Source: Bacteroidota bacterium (GTDB lineage: Bacteria; Bacteroidota; Bacteroidia; Bacteroidales; Prolixibacteraceae). Taken from it: 64,000 nt of DNA. Both the position numbers and the translations under genes were made by a program. Under the pieces are notes generated by a model. That model saw nothing but the letters and a program-made list of their open reading frames with translations. It was not told where the DNA came from and searched no databases. The stretch covers positions 18,740 to 82,739 of the forward strand of contig JAHEYU010000018.1 in NCBI GenBank assembly GCA_023251435.1, given 5' to 3'. Shown piece after piece: positions 56,441 to 64,000 of the stretch (positions within the stretch are counted from its first letter, which is position 1; each line of letters starts with the position of its first letter).

Positions 56441-56798
56441 GCATGAAATATTCGTTTTTTTGAAATAATAGCAGTCAATCCTGTAATTTCTTACTTAAAT
56501 TCATTTTAAATAATGAACCCGATTCAGTGGATAAGATTTTTTGAAAAATATGGATGATTGTTTTAATTGCTTTCCCTGTAGGTACTTTAGGGAGTATGTC
56601 ACTGGCAATTCGGGTCTCCTTGCTGTTTTATGATAGATTAGGCAGTTTTGAGGCTTGCCTTACTCCTGAAAGTAGTTTGATTTCTTAGGGTTGAATATCT
56701 ATATTTGCTACCCTTTAAAAGTTGAGCTTAATAAAAGGTGATATTTTGCCGGAAGCTTATCGGAATCTGAATAACTTAATTAATTCAAATAAATACTA
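56441..56798. other. Non-coding gap before etfB
   Basis: About 360 nt with no credible gene. It contains the etfB promoter at 56676-56707 and an 85-nt leader after it. I saw no tRNA or riboswitch, and no inverted repeat that would mark an operator. Confidence 0.55.
56676..56707 (+). promoter_or_regulatory. Promoter of the etfBA-dehydrogenase operon
   Basis: TTTG (56676-56679), 20 nt, TATATTTG (56700-56707) is an exact consensus match, 91 nt before the etfB start. Confidence 0.8.
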
Positions 56799-57674
56799 AT
56801 GAAAGGTTACAAAATTATCGTTCTCGCCAAACAGGTTCCCGACACACGGAATGTTGGCAAAGATGCAATGAAAGCCGATGGAACTGTCAATCGGGCTGCG
56901 CTTCCGGCAATTTTTAATCCTGAAGATTTGAACGCACTGGAACAGGCACTTCGGATTAAAGATCAATTTCCGGGAACAACTATTACCGTTTTAACCATGG
57001 GCCCGGGTCGGGCAGCTGAAATCATACGTGAAGGATTGTTCCGTGGTGCCGATGATGGTATTTTATTAACTGACCGCGCTTTTGCCGGTTCCGACACGCT
57101 GGCCACATCTTACGCCATTGGTCAAACCCTGAAAAAATACGGTGATTTTGATATTATCATTGCAGGTCGTCAGGCTATTGATGGCGACACAGCGCAGGTA
57201 GGTCCTCAGGTTGCTGAAAAATTAGGAATTCCGCAAATAACCTATGCTGAAGAAATTCAGGCGATAGAAAAAGGCAAGGTAACTGTAAAACGTCGCCTCG
57301 AACGTGGTGTTGAAGTGGTAAAATGCCCCATGCCGTTGGTGGTAACCGTGAACAGCTCGGCTCCCGATTGCCGCGCACGCAACGCCAAACTGATCATGAA
57401 ATACAAACATGCCAAAACAATTTCCGAAATGCAGGAAGCAAACGAAGACTATTTGCACCTGTACAACGATCGCCCATACCTGACAATTAAGGAATGGACC
57501 GTTCAGAATATTGAAGTGGACATGAACGAATTGGGTTTGACTGGTTCGCCAACCAAAGTTAAAAAGGTTGAAAACGTAGTTCTTCAGTCTAAAGGAGCCA
57601 AAGTGATTACTTCTTCTGACGAAGATATGGATCAGCTGATGCGTGAGTTAATTGAAAATCATACAATCGGATAA
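56799..57674 (+). CDS. etfB: Electron transfer flavoprotein beta subunit
   Basis: A 291-residue EtfB. It starts IIVLAKQVPDTRNVG, and at residues 123-136 carries GRQAIDGDTAQVGP. Clostridial electron-bifurcating EtfB has this form, whereas the human AMP-binding EtfB has GKQAIDDDCNQTGQ. I therefore infer a second FAD, not AMP, in this subunit, and possible NADH-driven bifurcation. The tail ENVVLQSKGAKVITSSDEDMDQLMRELIENH is standard. It is first in a three-gene operon, 20 nt before etfA, under the promoter at 56676. Confidence 0.95.
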   Translation: MKGYKIIVLAKQVPDTRNVGKDAMKADGTVNRAALPAIFNPEDLNALEQALRIKDQFPGTTITVLTMGPGRAAEIIREGLFRGADDGILLTDRAFAGSDTLATSYAIGQTLKKYGDFDIIIAGRQAIDGDTAQVGPQVAEKLGIPQITYAEEIQAIEKGKVTVKRRLERGVEVVKCPMPLVVTVNSSAPDCRARNAKLIMKYKHAKTISEMQEANEDYLHLYNDRPYLTIKEWTVQNIEVDMNELGLTGSPTKVKKVENVVLQSKGAKVITSSDEDMDQLMRELIENHTIG

Positions 57675-57694
57675 TTGTTAAAACATCGCTAATT

Positions 57695-58714
57695 ATGAAT
57701 AGTGTTTTTGTTTATATCGAAATAGAAGACGGACAGGTTGCCGAAGTTAGCATGGAATTGCTGACCAAAGGTCGTGCGCTGGCCACCGAATTAAAATGTA
57801 AGCTCGAAGCAATTGCCATCGGGTACAAACTCGATGGAATTGAAAAGGATATTTTTCCTTATGGTGTTGATGTTTTACACATTGCCGACGACAAACGCCT
57901 GGCTCCATATACCACATTGCCACATACGTCAATCGTGGTAAAACTTTTTCAGGAAGAAAAACCGCAAATTGCCCTGATGGGAGCAAGTTCCGTTGGCCGC
58001 GATTTAGGCCCGCGTGTTTCTTCGGCGCTACACAGCGGTTTAACTGCCGACTGTACCTCGCTGGTTATTGGCGATCATGAAGATAAAAAGCAGAACAAGG
58101 AATATACTGATTTGCTTTATCAGATTCGCCCCGCTTTCGGAGGAAACATCATCGCAACCATTATCAATCCCGACTGTCGTCCGCAAATGGCAACAGTTCG
58201 CGAGGGTGTGATGAAGAAAGAAATTCTCGATCCAAAATACAAAGGAACGACCAATAAGCTCGATGTTTCTAAATACACTTCCGATGTTGATTTCGTGGTT
58301 GAGATGATCGAACGTCACATGGAAAAAAGCAAAGTGAACATCAAAGGCGCCGGAATTATTGTTGCCGGAGGTTACGGAGTTGGTTCGAAAGAGAATTTCA
58401 ACCTGCTTTTCGAACTGGCCGAAGTATTGGGTGGCGAAGTTGGCGCGTCACGCGCTGCTGTCGATTCAGGATATGTTGAACATGGCCGCCAGATTGGCCA
58501 AACCGGAACAACTGTTCGTCCGAAGCTGTATATCGCTTGCGGTATTTCAGGACAGATTCAGCACCGTGCCGGAATGGAAGAGTCGGCTCAGATCATCGCA
58601 ATCAATACCGATCCTGAAGCTCCGATCAACTCAATCGCTGATTATGTGATTACCGGCGATGTTGCAGAGATTCTGCCTAAGATGATTAAATTCTATAAAG
58701 CAAATACTAAATAA
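57695..58714 (+). CDS. etfA: Electron transfer flavoprotein alpha subunit
   Basis: The 339-residue EtfA binds FAD through its C-terminal half: IIVAGGYGVGSKENFNLLFELAEVLGGEVGASRAAVDSGY, GQTGTTVRPKLYIACGISGQIQHRAGM and INTDPEAPINSIADYVITGD are the full signature. The N-terminal half (VEIEDGQVAEVSMELLTKGR, MGASSVGRDLGPRVSSAL) is complete. No extra ferredoxin domain is fused at the front, as some bifurcating EtfA have. It precedes the dehydrogenase by 1 nt. Confidence 0.97.
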   Translation: MNSVFVYIEIEDGQVAEVSMELLTKGRALATELKCKLEAIAIGYKLDGIEKDIFPYGVDVLHIADDKRLAPYTTLPHTSIVVKLFQEEKPQIALMGASSVGRDLGPRVSSALHSGLTADCTSLVIGDHEDKKQNKEYTDLLYQIRPAFGGNIIATIINPDCRPQMATVREGVMKKEILDPKYKGTTNKLDVSKYTSDVDFVVEMIERHMEKSKVNIKGAGIIVAGGYGVGSKENFNLLFELAEVLGGEVGASRAAVDSGYVEHGRQIGQTGTTVRPKLYIACGISGQIQHRAGMEESAQIIAINTDPEAPINSIADYVITGDVAEILPKMIKFYKANTK

Positions 58715-58715
58715 A

Positions 58716-60425
58716 ATGGCTAATTTTTATACCGATAATAAAGACCTGAAATTCCATTTGACCCATCCGCTGATGGAGAAAATTGTTCGGCTGAAAGAAC
58801 GGAATTTCGAAGAAAAGAAGAATTTCGATTTTGCTCCTATGGATTACGAAGATGCACAGGACAGTTTCGATAAAGTACTTGAAGTAGTGGGTGAAATCTG
58901 TGCTGATATTGTATCTCCAAATGCTGAAAGCATTGATGCAGAAGGACCACAGGTTGTTGATGGTCACGTGATTTATGCCCGCGGAACCGAAGAAAATATT
59001 AATGCACTCCGGAAAGCCGGCTTGATGGGAATGTCGTTACCGCGTAAATACGACGGTCTGAACTTCCCGATTGTACCTTATATTATGGCTGCTGATATTG
59101 TTTCGCGCGCCGATGCCGGATTTGTAAACATCTGGGGACTTCAGGATTGTGCTGAAACCATCAACGAATTTGCTTCCGAAGAACAAAAAGCAAAATATTT
59201 ACCACGTGTTTGTGGCGGCGAAACGATGGCAATGGACTTGACCGAGCCAGATGCAGGCTCCGATTTACAGGCTGTTCAGTTAAAAGCTACTTGGGACGAA
59301 AAGAAAGGTACATGGTTGCTGAATGGCGTAAAACGCTTCATTACCAATGGCGATGGCGACATTGCGCTGGTTTTGGCCCGTTCCGAAGCCGGAACAAAAG
59401 ACGGTCGTGGCTTGTCGATGTTTATCTACGACAAACGCAGCGGTGGTGTAACAGTTCGTCGTATCGAGCACAAAATGGGAATTATCGGTTCTCCAACCTG
59501 TGAACTCGTATTTAAAGATGCTCCCGGCGAATTGGTTGGCGATCGCAAATTAGGCTTGATTAAATACGTAATGGCGCTGATGAACGGAGCTCGTTTGGGT
59601 ATTCATGCTCAGTCAGTAGGGGTTTCCGAATCAGCTTACCGCGAAGCACTGGCTTATGCCAAAGAGCGTGTTCAGTTCGGAAAGGCGATTATCCGCTTCC
59701 CCGCTGTGTATGAAATGATCACAACTATGAAGGCCAAATTGGACGCCTCGCGTACTTTGTTGTATGAAACTGCCCGTTTTGTTGACATGTACAAAACCTA
59801 CGCTCATATTTCTGATGAGCGTGCTTTGGATAAAGATGAAAAGGCCGAAATGAAGAAATACCAGAAGTTGGCTGATATTTTCACTCCGCTTGGCAAAGGT
59901 TTAGCAAGCGAGTTCTGTAATCAGTTGGCTTACGATGCCGTTCAGATTCATGGCGGATCAGGTTTCATGAAAGATTATCCGGTTGAACGCATCTATCGTG
60001 ATGCCCGTATTACTTCAATTTATGAAGGAACTACTCAACTGCAGGTAGTTGCGGCCATTCGTGGCGTAACCACCGGTGGTTATCTGGCGCAAATCCGCGA
60101 GTACGAGGCTCAGAAAATTACTCCTGAACTCGAATTCATGCGTCGCACGCTGATTATCCTTACCGATGATTACGAACAAGCAGTTGCCAAAGTGGTTGAT
60201 ATTAACGACAACGAGTTTATCGATTTCCATGCCCGCCGTCTGGTCGAAATGGCCGGTTTCATTATTATGAGCTACCTGCTTGTGATCGATAGTAATCGCG
60301 ACGCATCATTCACCCGCTCAGCCAAGGTTTTCATTAAACTGACGAAATCGCTGGTTAAAGGTCACGCAGAATTTATTCGCAGCTCTGTTGTAGAAGATTT
60401 GGCAACCTATAAAATCGAAATGTAA
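58716..60425 (+). CDS. Acyl-CoA dehydrogenase, long form
   Basis: A 569-residue FAD enzyme. The core has AMDLTEPDAGSDLQAVQLKA, RLGIHAQSVGVSESAYREALAYAKERVQFGKAI, and AVQIHGGSGFMKDYPVERIYRDARITSIYEGTTQLQ, where the Glu of IYEGT is the expected catalytic base. About 130 extra residues at the C-terminus make it longer than butyryl-CoA dehydrogenases (about 380). It should oxidise an acyl-CoA, or reduce an enoyl-CoA, with EtfAB as partner. The chain length is not known. It starts 1 nt after etfA and ends at tandem terminators, so the trio forms one functional unit. Confidence 0.93.
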   Translation: MANFYTDNKDLKFHLTHPLMEKIVRLKERNFEEKKNFDFAPMDYEDAQDSFDKVLEVVGEICADIVSPNAESIDAEGPQVVDGHVIYARGTEENINALRKAGLMGMSLPRKYDGLNFPIVPYIMAADIVSRADAGFVNIWGLQDCAETINEFASEEQKAKYLPRVCGGETMAMDLTEPDAGSDLQAVQLKATWDEKKGTWLLNGVKRFITNGDGDIALVLARSEAGTKDGRGLSMFIYDKRSGGVTVRRIEHKMGIIGSPTCELVFKDAPGELVGDRKLGLIKYVMALMNGARLGIHAQSVGVSESAYREALAYAKERVQFGKAIIRFPAVYEMITTMKAKLDASRTLLYETARFVDMYKTYAHISDERALDKDEKAEMKKYQKLADIFTPLGKGLASEFCNQLAYDAVQIHGGSGFMKDYPVERIYRDARITSIYEGTTQLQVVAAIRGVTTGGYLAQIREYEAQKITPELEFMRRTLIILTDDYEQAVAKVVDINDNEFIDFHARRLVEMAGFIIMSYLLVIDSNRDASFTRSAKVFIKLTKSLVKGHAEFIRSSVVEDLATYKIEM

Positions 60426-60438
60426 TAGGCATTTTCGG

Positions 60439-60468
60439 AACGAGATATTTATTCAATCTCTCGTTTTT
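60439..60468 (+). terminator. First terminator after the dehydrogenase gene
   Basis: AACGAGA pairs with TCTCGTT (7 pairs, 13-nt loop), followed by TTT. Confidence 0.6.
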
Positions 60469-60485
60469 CCAAAATATTAGCTCAT

Positions 60486-60514
60486 AAAGACCGGTCAATT
60501 GATCGGTCTTTTTG
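60486..60514 (+). terminator. Second terminator after the dehydrogenase gene
   Basis: AAAGACCG pairs with CGGTCTTT (8 pairs, 10-nt loop GTCAATTGAT that is itself nearly self-complementary), followed by TT and G. Two in tandem suggest tight insulation from the molybdate operon. Confidence 0.82.
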
Positions 60515-60850
60515 TTTCTATAAGCTGCAAAGTGGGTTAAGTAAAAAGCTTAGTTCCTACATTGCTTATTGTGGATTCAGATTGGCAGATGGCATGAAAA
60601 CGGGCACTAATGATATTCCGAAAAATTTAGAATGTTATTGAACTACGAATTTTCGGCAGAAACGGCTGTCCAATTTGCCTGGTGCACCTTAATGATGACT
60701 AATGGCGCGAAAATGCTAAAATTCAAATCAACAGCTAATGATACACGTTTTCCCCAATACACTTATCTGATGCTGTCCATCAAGCCGCAGTTCCATAAAA
60801 CACCTGTAGTTGCAGAAAGCAAATAATCCATTAATTTTAAAACCCAGAAT
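60515..60850 (+). other. Leader region of the molybdate operon
   Basis: About 335 nt without a sure gene. CCGAAAAATT (60618-60627) can pair with AATTTTCGG (60648-60656) with one bulge, around a 20-nt loop. I saw no TAnnTTTG box with a partner and no recognisable molybdenum-cofactor riboswitch core. A weak short frame lies at 60632-60826. Confidence 0.5.
60632..60826 (+). CDS. Possible 64-residue hypothetical protein before modA
   Basis: An ATG frame of 64 codons that I do not recognise, ending 24 nt before modA. It has no signal peptide, no membrane helix and no family motif. Its ATG lies in the loop of the hairpin described for this region. The reading is open in one of several possible frames and may be chance. 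Confidence 0.2.
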   Translation: MLLNYEFSAETAVQFAWCTLMMTNGAKMLKFKSTANDTRFPQYTYLMLSIKPQFHKTPVVAESK

Positions 60851-61594
60851 ATGAAACGAATATTTACACTTATAGCCTTTGTGGCTGTCCTATCTTCCCA
60901 GGCACAAACAGTAAAAGTTGCCGCGGCAGCCGATTTGCGTTACGCGATGGATGAAGTCGTTAAAGAGTTCAAAAAGACCAATTCAGGTTCAAACATCGAA
61001 GTCATTTATGGTTCGTCGGGCAATGCTTTTGCGCAGATTTCAAACGGAGCACCTTTCGATCTCTATTTTTCGGCTGATATTATGTATCCGCAAAAATTGA
61101 AAGATGCCGGATTAACACTTTCTGATCCCAAACTTTATGCGATTGGGCGCATTGTTCTGTGGAGTGCAAGTTTGGATGTCAGCAGAGGCTTGTCTGTTTT
61201 ATCCGGAAATCAGAATATTAAAATAGCAACAGCCAATCCTGAACATGCACCTTATGGACAAAGGTCAGTTGAGTCATTGAAATACTATAAGCTTTACGAA
61301 AAAGTCGAGAAACAATTGATATTTGGCGAAAACATTTCTCAGGCTGCTCAATTTTGTCTTTCGGGAAATGCGGAGGCTGGTTTGATCGCGTTATCATTGG
61401 TTTTATCACCATCTATGAGCAATCAGGGGAAATATTTTCTGATCGATGAAAAAGCACATCGACCGCTCGAGCAGGCCTATGTAATTTTAAATCATGCAAA
61501 AGGAAATAAAGCGGCATTTGCTTTTTCTGAATTTACTTCCAAGCCTGCTGCAAGGCTGATATTTGAGAAATATGGGTTTACTTTGACGAAATGA
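60851..61594 (+). CDS. modA: Molybdate ABC transporter substrate-binding protein
   Basis: The 247-residue protein has a Sec signal peptide (residues 1-19, ending SSQAQ) and the type II periplasmic-binding fold. It contains VKVAAAADLRYAMDEVVKEF, IEVIYGSSGNAFAQISNGAPFDLYFSADIMYPQKL and KIATANPEHAPYGQRSVESL, the ModA landmarks for binding the oxyanion. It catches molybdate or tungstate in the periplasm for ModBC. Its stop overlaps the start of the TOBE gene by 4 nt. Confidence 0.95.
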   Translation: MKRIFTLIAFVAVLSSQAQTVKVAAAADLRYAMDEVVKEFKKTNSGSNIEVIYGSSGNAFAQISNGAPFDLYFSADIMYPQKLKDAGLTLSDPKLYAIGRIVLWSASLDVSRGLSVLSGNQNIKIATANPEHAPYGQRSVESLKYYKLYEKVEKQLIFGENISQAAQFCLSGNAEAGLIALSLVLSPSMSNQGKYFLIDEKAHRPLEQAYVILNHAKGNKAAFAFSEFTSKPAARLIFEKYGFTLTK

Positions 61595-61992
61595 ACAGAT
61601 TATCAGGAATAATATCGAAAATACAACATTCAGGAGCAATTCTTCTGGCGGATGTGGATGTGGATGGACAAAACTTTTCAGCTATGCTGATCGAATCAGC
61701 AACACGACCGGAATGGCTTCAGGAAGGAAATTCGATAGACCTTGTGTTTAAAGAAACTGAAGTATCGCTGGCCAAAGGCCTGTCAGGAATGATTAGTATG
61801 CGAAATCGGATGAAATGTACTGTGACGTATGTTGAACGTGGCGAATTATTGAGCAAAATCAGCCTGCAATTTCTGAAATACGCGATTACTTCGGCCATCA
61901 CCACCCGCTCGGTTGATTCGCTCGACCTGAAAATTGGCGATGAAGTGGAAGCGCTGGTAAAGGCAAACGAGGTTTCGCTGATGAGGAAGTAA
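61591..61992 (+). CDS. Di-TOBE (Mop-like) molybdate-binding protein
   Basis: The 133-residue protein consists of two Mop/TOBE-type halves: NRLSGIISKIQHSGAILLADVDVDGQNFSAMLI with SIDLVFKETEVSLAKG, and then NRMKCTVTYVERGELLSKISLQF with KIGDEVEALVKANEVSLMR. It has no helix-turn-helix, so it is not a full ModE repressor. It more likely stores or buffers molybdate (molbindin) in the cytosol. It overlaps modA by 4 nt and lies 55 nt before modB, within the transporter operon. Confidence 0.8.
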   Translation: MNRLSGIISKIQHSGAILLADVDVDGQNFSAMLIESATRPEWLQEGNSIDLVFKETEVSLAKGLSGMISMRNRMKCTVTYVERGELLSKISLQFLKYAITSAITTRSVDSLDLKIGDEVEALVKANEVSLMRK

Positions 61993-62047
61993 AAAGTCTT
62001 AATTATCAGTCTCAGTAAACAGTCATTCAAAATTCATCATTCAAACA

Positions 62048-62728
62048 ATGGATCCACAATTTGCACAAACACTTTGGCTCACGCTGAAACTGGCTGTTTC
62101 GACTACAATCATATTAGTACTGATTGGGCTGCCATTTGCATATTGGCTGGCCTATACCAAGGTCAGGATAAAACCGCTGATTGAAGCGCTGGTTAGTATG
62201 CCGATGGTTTTGCCCCCTTCAGTAATTGGCTATTACATGCTGGTAATTTACAGTCCGCGCAACTGGTTTGGTGACTGGCTGGGGCGGATTTTCGATATTC
62301 GGCTGGCATTTTCTTTCGAAGGAATTTTGATCGCATCTGTCATTTTCAGTTTGCCTTTTATGGTTCAGCCGCTGCACAACGGGTTGCGAGCTTTGCCCGA
62401 TAGTTTGCGCGAAGCATCATATACGTTAGGAAAATCGAAGATGGTTACATTTTTCAGGGTGTTACTTCCCAACATCAAACCATCGGTTATCACAGCCGTA
62501 GCCCTCACTTTTGCGCACAGCATCGGCGAATTCGGCATCGTGCTGATGGTGGGCGGAAACATGCCAGGCGAGACCCGGGTTGCTTCCATTGCCATTTACG
62601 ACGAAGTACAGGCCCTCAATTTTGAAGCTGCCAACCAATATGCCCTGATCTTATTCCTGACTTCGTTAATTCTGCTTACTATTATATACAGCATCAATAA
62701 AAAATACGACTCATGGAAAATGATGTAG
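62048..62728 (+). CDS. modB: Molybdate ABC transporter permease
   Basis: A 226-residue permease with about five to six membrane helices. It has the EAA loop (LREASYTLGKSKMVTFFRVLLPNIKPSVITA), and then HSIGEFGIVLMVGGNMPGETRVASIAIYDEVQ, diagnostic of ModB. Its 3' end overlaps modC by 16 nt, showing translational coupling. Confidence 0.95.
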   Translation: MDPQFAQTLWLTLKLAVSTTIILVLIGLPFAYWLAYTKVRIKPLIEALVSMPMVLPPSVIGYYMLVIYSPRNWFGDWLGRIFDIRLAFSFEGILIASVIFSLPFMVQPLHNGLRALPDSLREASYTLGKSKMVTFFRVLLPNIKPSVITAVALTFAHSIGEFGIVLMVGGNMPGETRVASIAIYDEVQALNFEAANQYALILFLTSLILLTIIYSINKKYDSWKMM

Positions 62729-63600
62729 TTTTTATCGACGTTGAAAAGCGGATGCTGACGGCAAATGGCCCGATGAATCTGGTCATTCAGGCAACTATTC
62801 CGGCTGGCGAATTGGTTGCCTTGTTTGGAGAGTCTGGTGCAGGAAAAACAACGCTGCTGCGAATTCTGGCCGGATTAACAATTCCGGATAAAGGATTGGT
62901 CCGGTTTGGAAATACAGTTTGGTTCGATTCTGCAAAGCAGATCAACATTGAATCTCAGCAACGCAACATCAGCCTGATGTTTCAGGATTATGCCCTGTTT
63001 CCGAACATGACGGTGGAACAAAACATTCAGTTTGCCCAGCCCGAAAAAAAACAGTTAGCGCTGAATGAATTACTGGAAATGTTTGGTTTGTCGGAATTCC
63101 GGAGACGGAAACCCAATAGCCTATCCGGAGGACAAAAACAGCGGGTTGCACTGGCGCGAGCCCTCGCCCGAAAACCACAACTATTACTGCTTGATGAACC
63201 TCTTTCTGCGCTCGATGCTGAAATGCGCGCTACACTTCAGGACGAAATTGCGCAGGCACATAAATTATTGGGAGTAACCACCATCATGGTCAGCCACGAT
63301 TTAAATGAGGTTTTTCGACTGGCCTCTCAGGTACTTTGCATCGAAAACGGCACAATTACCCGGACCGGTAAACCTGAAAATGTGTTTTTAGACAACAGCA
63401 TCAGCGGAAAAGTGCAGATTACCGGGCAAATTGCGCGCATCGAAAAACAGGACACCATTTATGTGGTGACAGTTATTTCAGGAAACAACCAAATCATCAA
63501 AGTCATTGCCTTCGAAAATGACCTTGAAAACTTAAAAATGGGTGACAGAGTCATGGTTTTCTCAAAGGCATTCAACCCGATTATCACTAAATTGAGGTAA
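62713..63600 (+). CDS. modC: Molybdate ABC transporter ATP-binding protein
   Basis: The 295-residue ATPase has Walker A GESGAGKT (residues 39-46), the Q-loop FQDYALFP, signature LSGGQ (137-141), Walker B LLLLDE (157-162) and the switch His in VSHD. A C-terminal TOBE-like part (about 230-295, KVQITGQIARIEKQDTIYVV...) is shorter than in E. coli ModC and may bind molybdate for feedback inhibition. Together with ModA and ModB it makes a full importer for molybdate, the metal of formate dehydrogenase, DMSO/nitrate reductases and similar enzymes. It overlaps modB by 16 nt. No terminator was seen just after it. Confidence 0.94.
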   Translation: MENDVVFIDVEKRMLTANGPMNLVIQATIPAGELVALFGESGAGKTTLLRILAGLTIPDKGLVRFGNTVWFDSAKQINIESQQRNISLMFQDYALFPNMTVEQNIQFAQPEKKQLALNELLEMFGLSEFRRRKPNSLSGGQKQRVALARALARKPQLLLLDEPLSALDAEMRATLQDEIAQAHKLLGVTTIMVSHDLNEVFRLASQVLCIENGTITRTGKPENVFLDNSISGKVQITGQIARIEKQDTIYVVTVISGNNQIIKVIAFENDLENLKMGDRVMVFSKAFNPIITKLR

Positions 63601-64000
63601 AACACGCTCAATTCTAAAACGCAACCTCTATTTTTCCATCGAAATATTGCTGTGTAAGCGAATAGAGATAGAATAATCTTCCATCTCATTTAATTCTGAA
63701 GTATTGTGTTTTATACTTTTTGAGCGCATCCATGGTCTAAGAATTGCCTGTTTATTGACTTTTGAATCTGCTCTGTTAAAAATATTCAGGTTTTCATGTT
63801 TTATAACAGTCTGATTTCCAGAATACGTCTATTTTTTGGTTGAAATATATTTCAAAAAGACCGATTTAGGTTTGGAAATGATCAAAAGCTCTTTATCTTT
63901 GCAGCCGCTCAACGAGGAAGCAGTGATGCAGAAAGGGGGGCAAAAGTTCTTTAAGTAACTGATTGGTAAGCGATTTACCCGAGGATAAAATTAATTTTGG
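63601..64000. other. Non-coding right end with promoter and structured-leader candidate
   Basis: No credible gene in the last 400 nt. The first 270 nt are AT-rich and featureless to my eye. From 63871 a promoter, a G-rich leader and a boxA-like AGTTCTTTAA (63945-63954) follow. The stretch GGTAAGCGATTTACC near 63965-63979 can form a short stem. Confidence 0.6.
63871..63901 (+). promoter_or_regulatory. Exact-consensus promoter at the right end, possibly of an rRNA operon
   Basis: TTTG (63871-63874), 19 nt, TATCTTTG (63894-63901). The transcript would begin near 63908 with a GC-richer leader and a boxA-like AGTTCTTTAA about 40 nt later. That pairing is typical of rRNA operon leaders, where boxA recruits antitermination factors. 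The 16S gene itself would lie beyond the window. Confidence 0.65.

Noticed and set aside
60515..60850. Molybdenum-cofactor riboswitch before modA
   Set aside because: I could not match the conserved core or its stem pattern; only a simple hairpin is present.

Overview
The window looks like chromosome from a member of the Bacteroidota, most likely the order Bacteroidales/Marinilabiliales. Three things point there. Promoters match the phylum's primary-sigma pattern (TTG or TTTG, 19-21 nt, TAnnTTTG). Gliding/type IX secretion genes (PorT, a T9SS C-terminal sorting domain) and the lipoprotein TamL are present. Neighbourhoods typical of the phylum occur: rel-fur-purA, ubiE-porT, rpoBC-DUF3467 and oadG-oadA-oadB. 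Species cannot be told from this sequence. No phage, insertion sequence or CRISPR array was seen.

Layout. 1-8.2 kb (all minus strand): the start of a truncated PKD-like lipoprotein, a DUF2892 membrane protein, a Crp/Fnr regulator, a D-threonine-aldolase-like PLP enzyme, then purA, a Fur-family regulator, the (p)ppGpp enzyme Rel and a MacB-type ABC permease. 8.5-12.3 kb (plus): a pRiA4b ORF-3-like protein, miaA, a Nudix hydrolase, a GT4 glycosyltransferase and gmhA, then gap convergent. 14.3-23.1 kb: one 2922-residue exported protein made of about 23 Ig-like modules with a T9SS sorting tail. It is the most striking object in the window and has the codon bias of a highly expressed gene. 23.2-26.5 kb: a nitroreductase, and a minus-strand SDR / Ldh-family / GT2 group. 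26.6-34 kb: a degenerate PurL-like protein, ubiE, porT, a COG2509 flavoprotein, a SpoU-family methyltransferase and tamL. 34-36.5 kb: two divergent, non-identical class II fructose-bisphosphate aldolases. 36.6-39.3 kb: a membrane helix-hairpin-helix protein, then rpsU-xerC-hpf.

39.3-52.7 kb is the large translation/transcription cluster: tRNA-Thr, tRNA-Tyr, tRNA-Gly, tRNA-Thr, tuf, a degenerate tRNA-shaped element, secE, nusG, rplKAJL, rpoB, rpoC and DUF3467. 52.9-56.4 kb carries a sodium-pumping biotin-dependent decarboxylase (oadGAB). 56.8-60.4 kb carries etfB-etfA-acyl-CoA dehydrogenase, whose EtfB has the sequence type linked to electron bifurcation. 60.8-63.6 kb is a molybdate ABC transporter (modA, a di-TOBE protein, modB, modC). 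The window ends in a strong promoter followed by a boxA-like leader, which may open an rRNA operon.

How it fits together. The exported giant would need the type IX machinery (PorT) and outer-membrane assembly (TamL), both encoded within 12 kb of it. GmhA and the glycosyltransferases may supply envelope sugars. The oad and Etf/dehydrogenase operons suggest a sodium- and flavin-based anaerobic or microaerobic energy metabolism. Functions are assigned by reading motifs and remembered family features; no database search was run.
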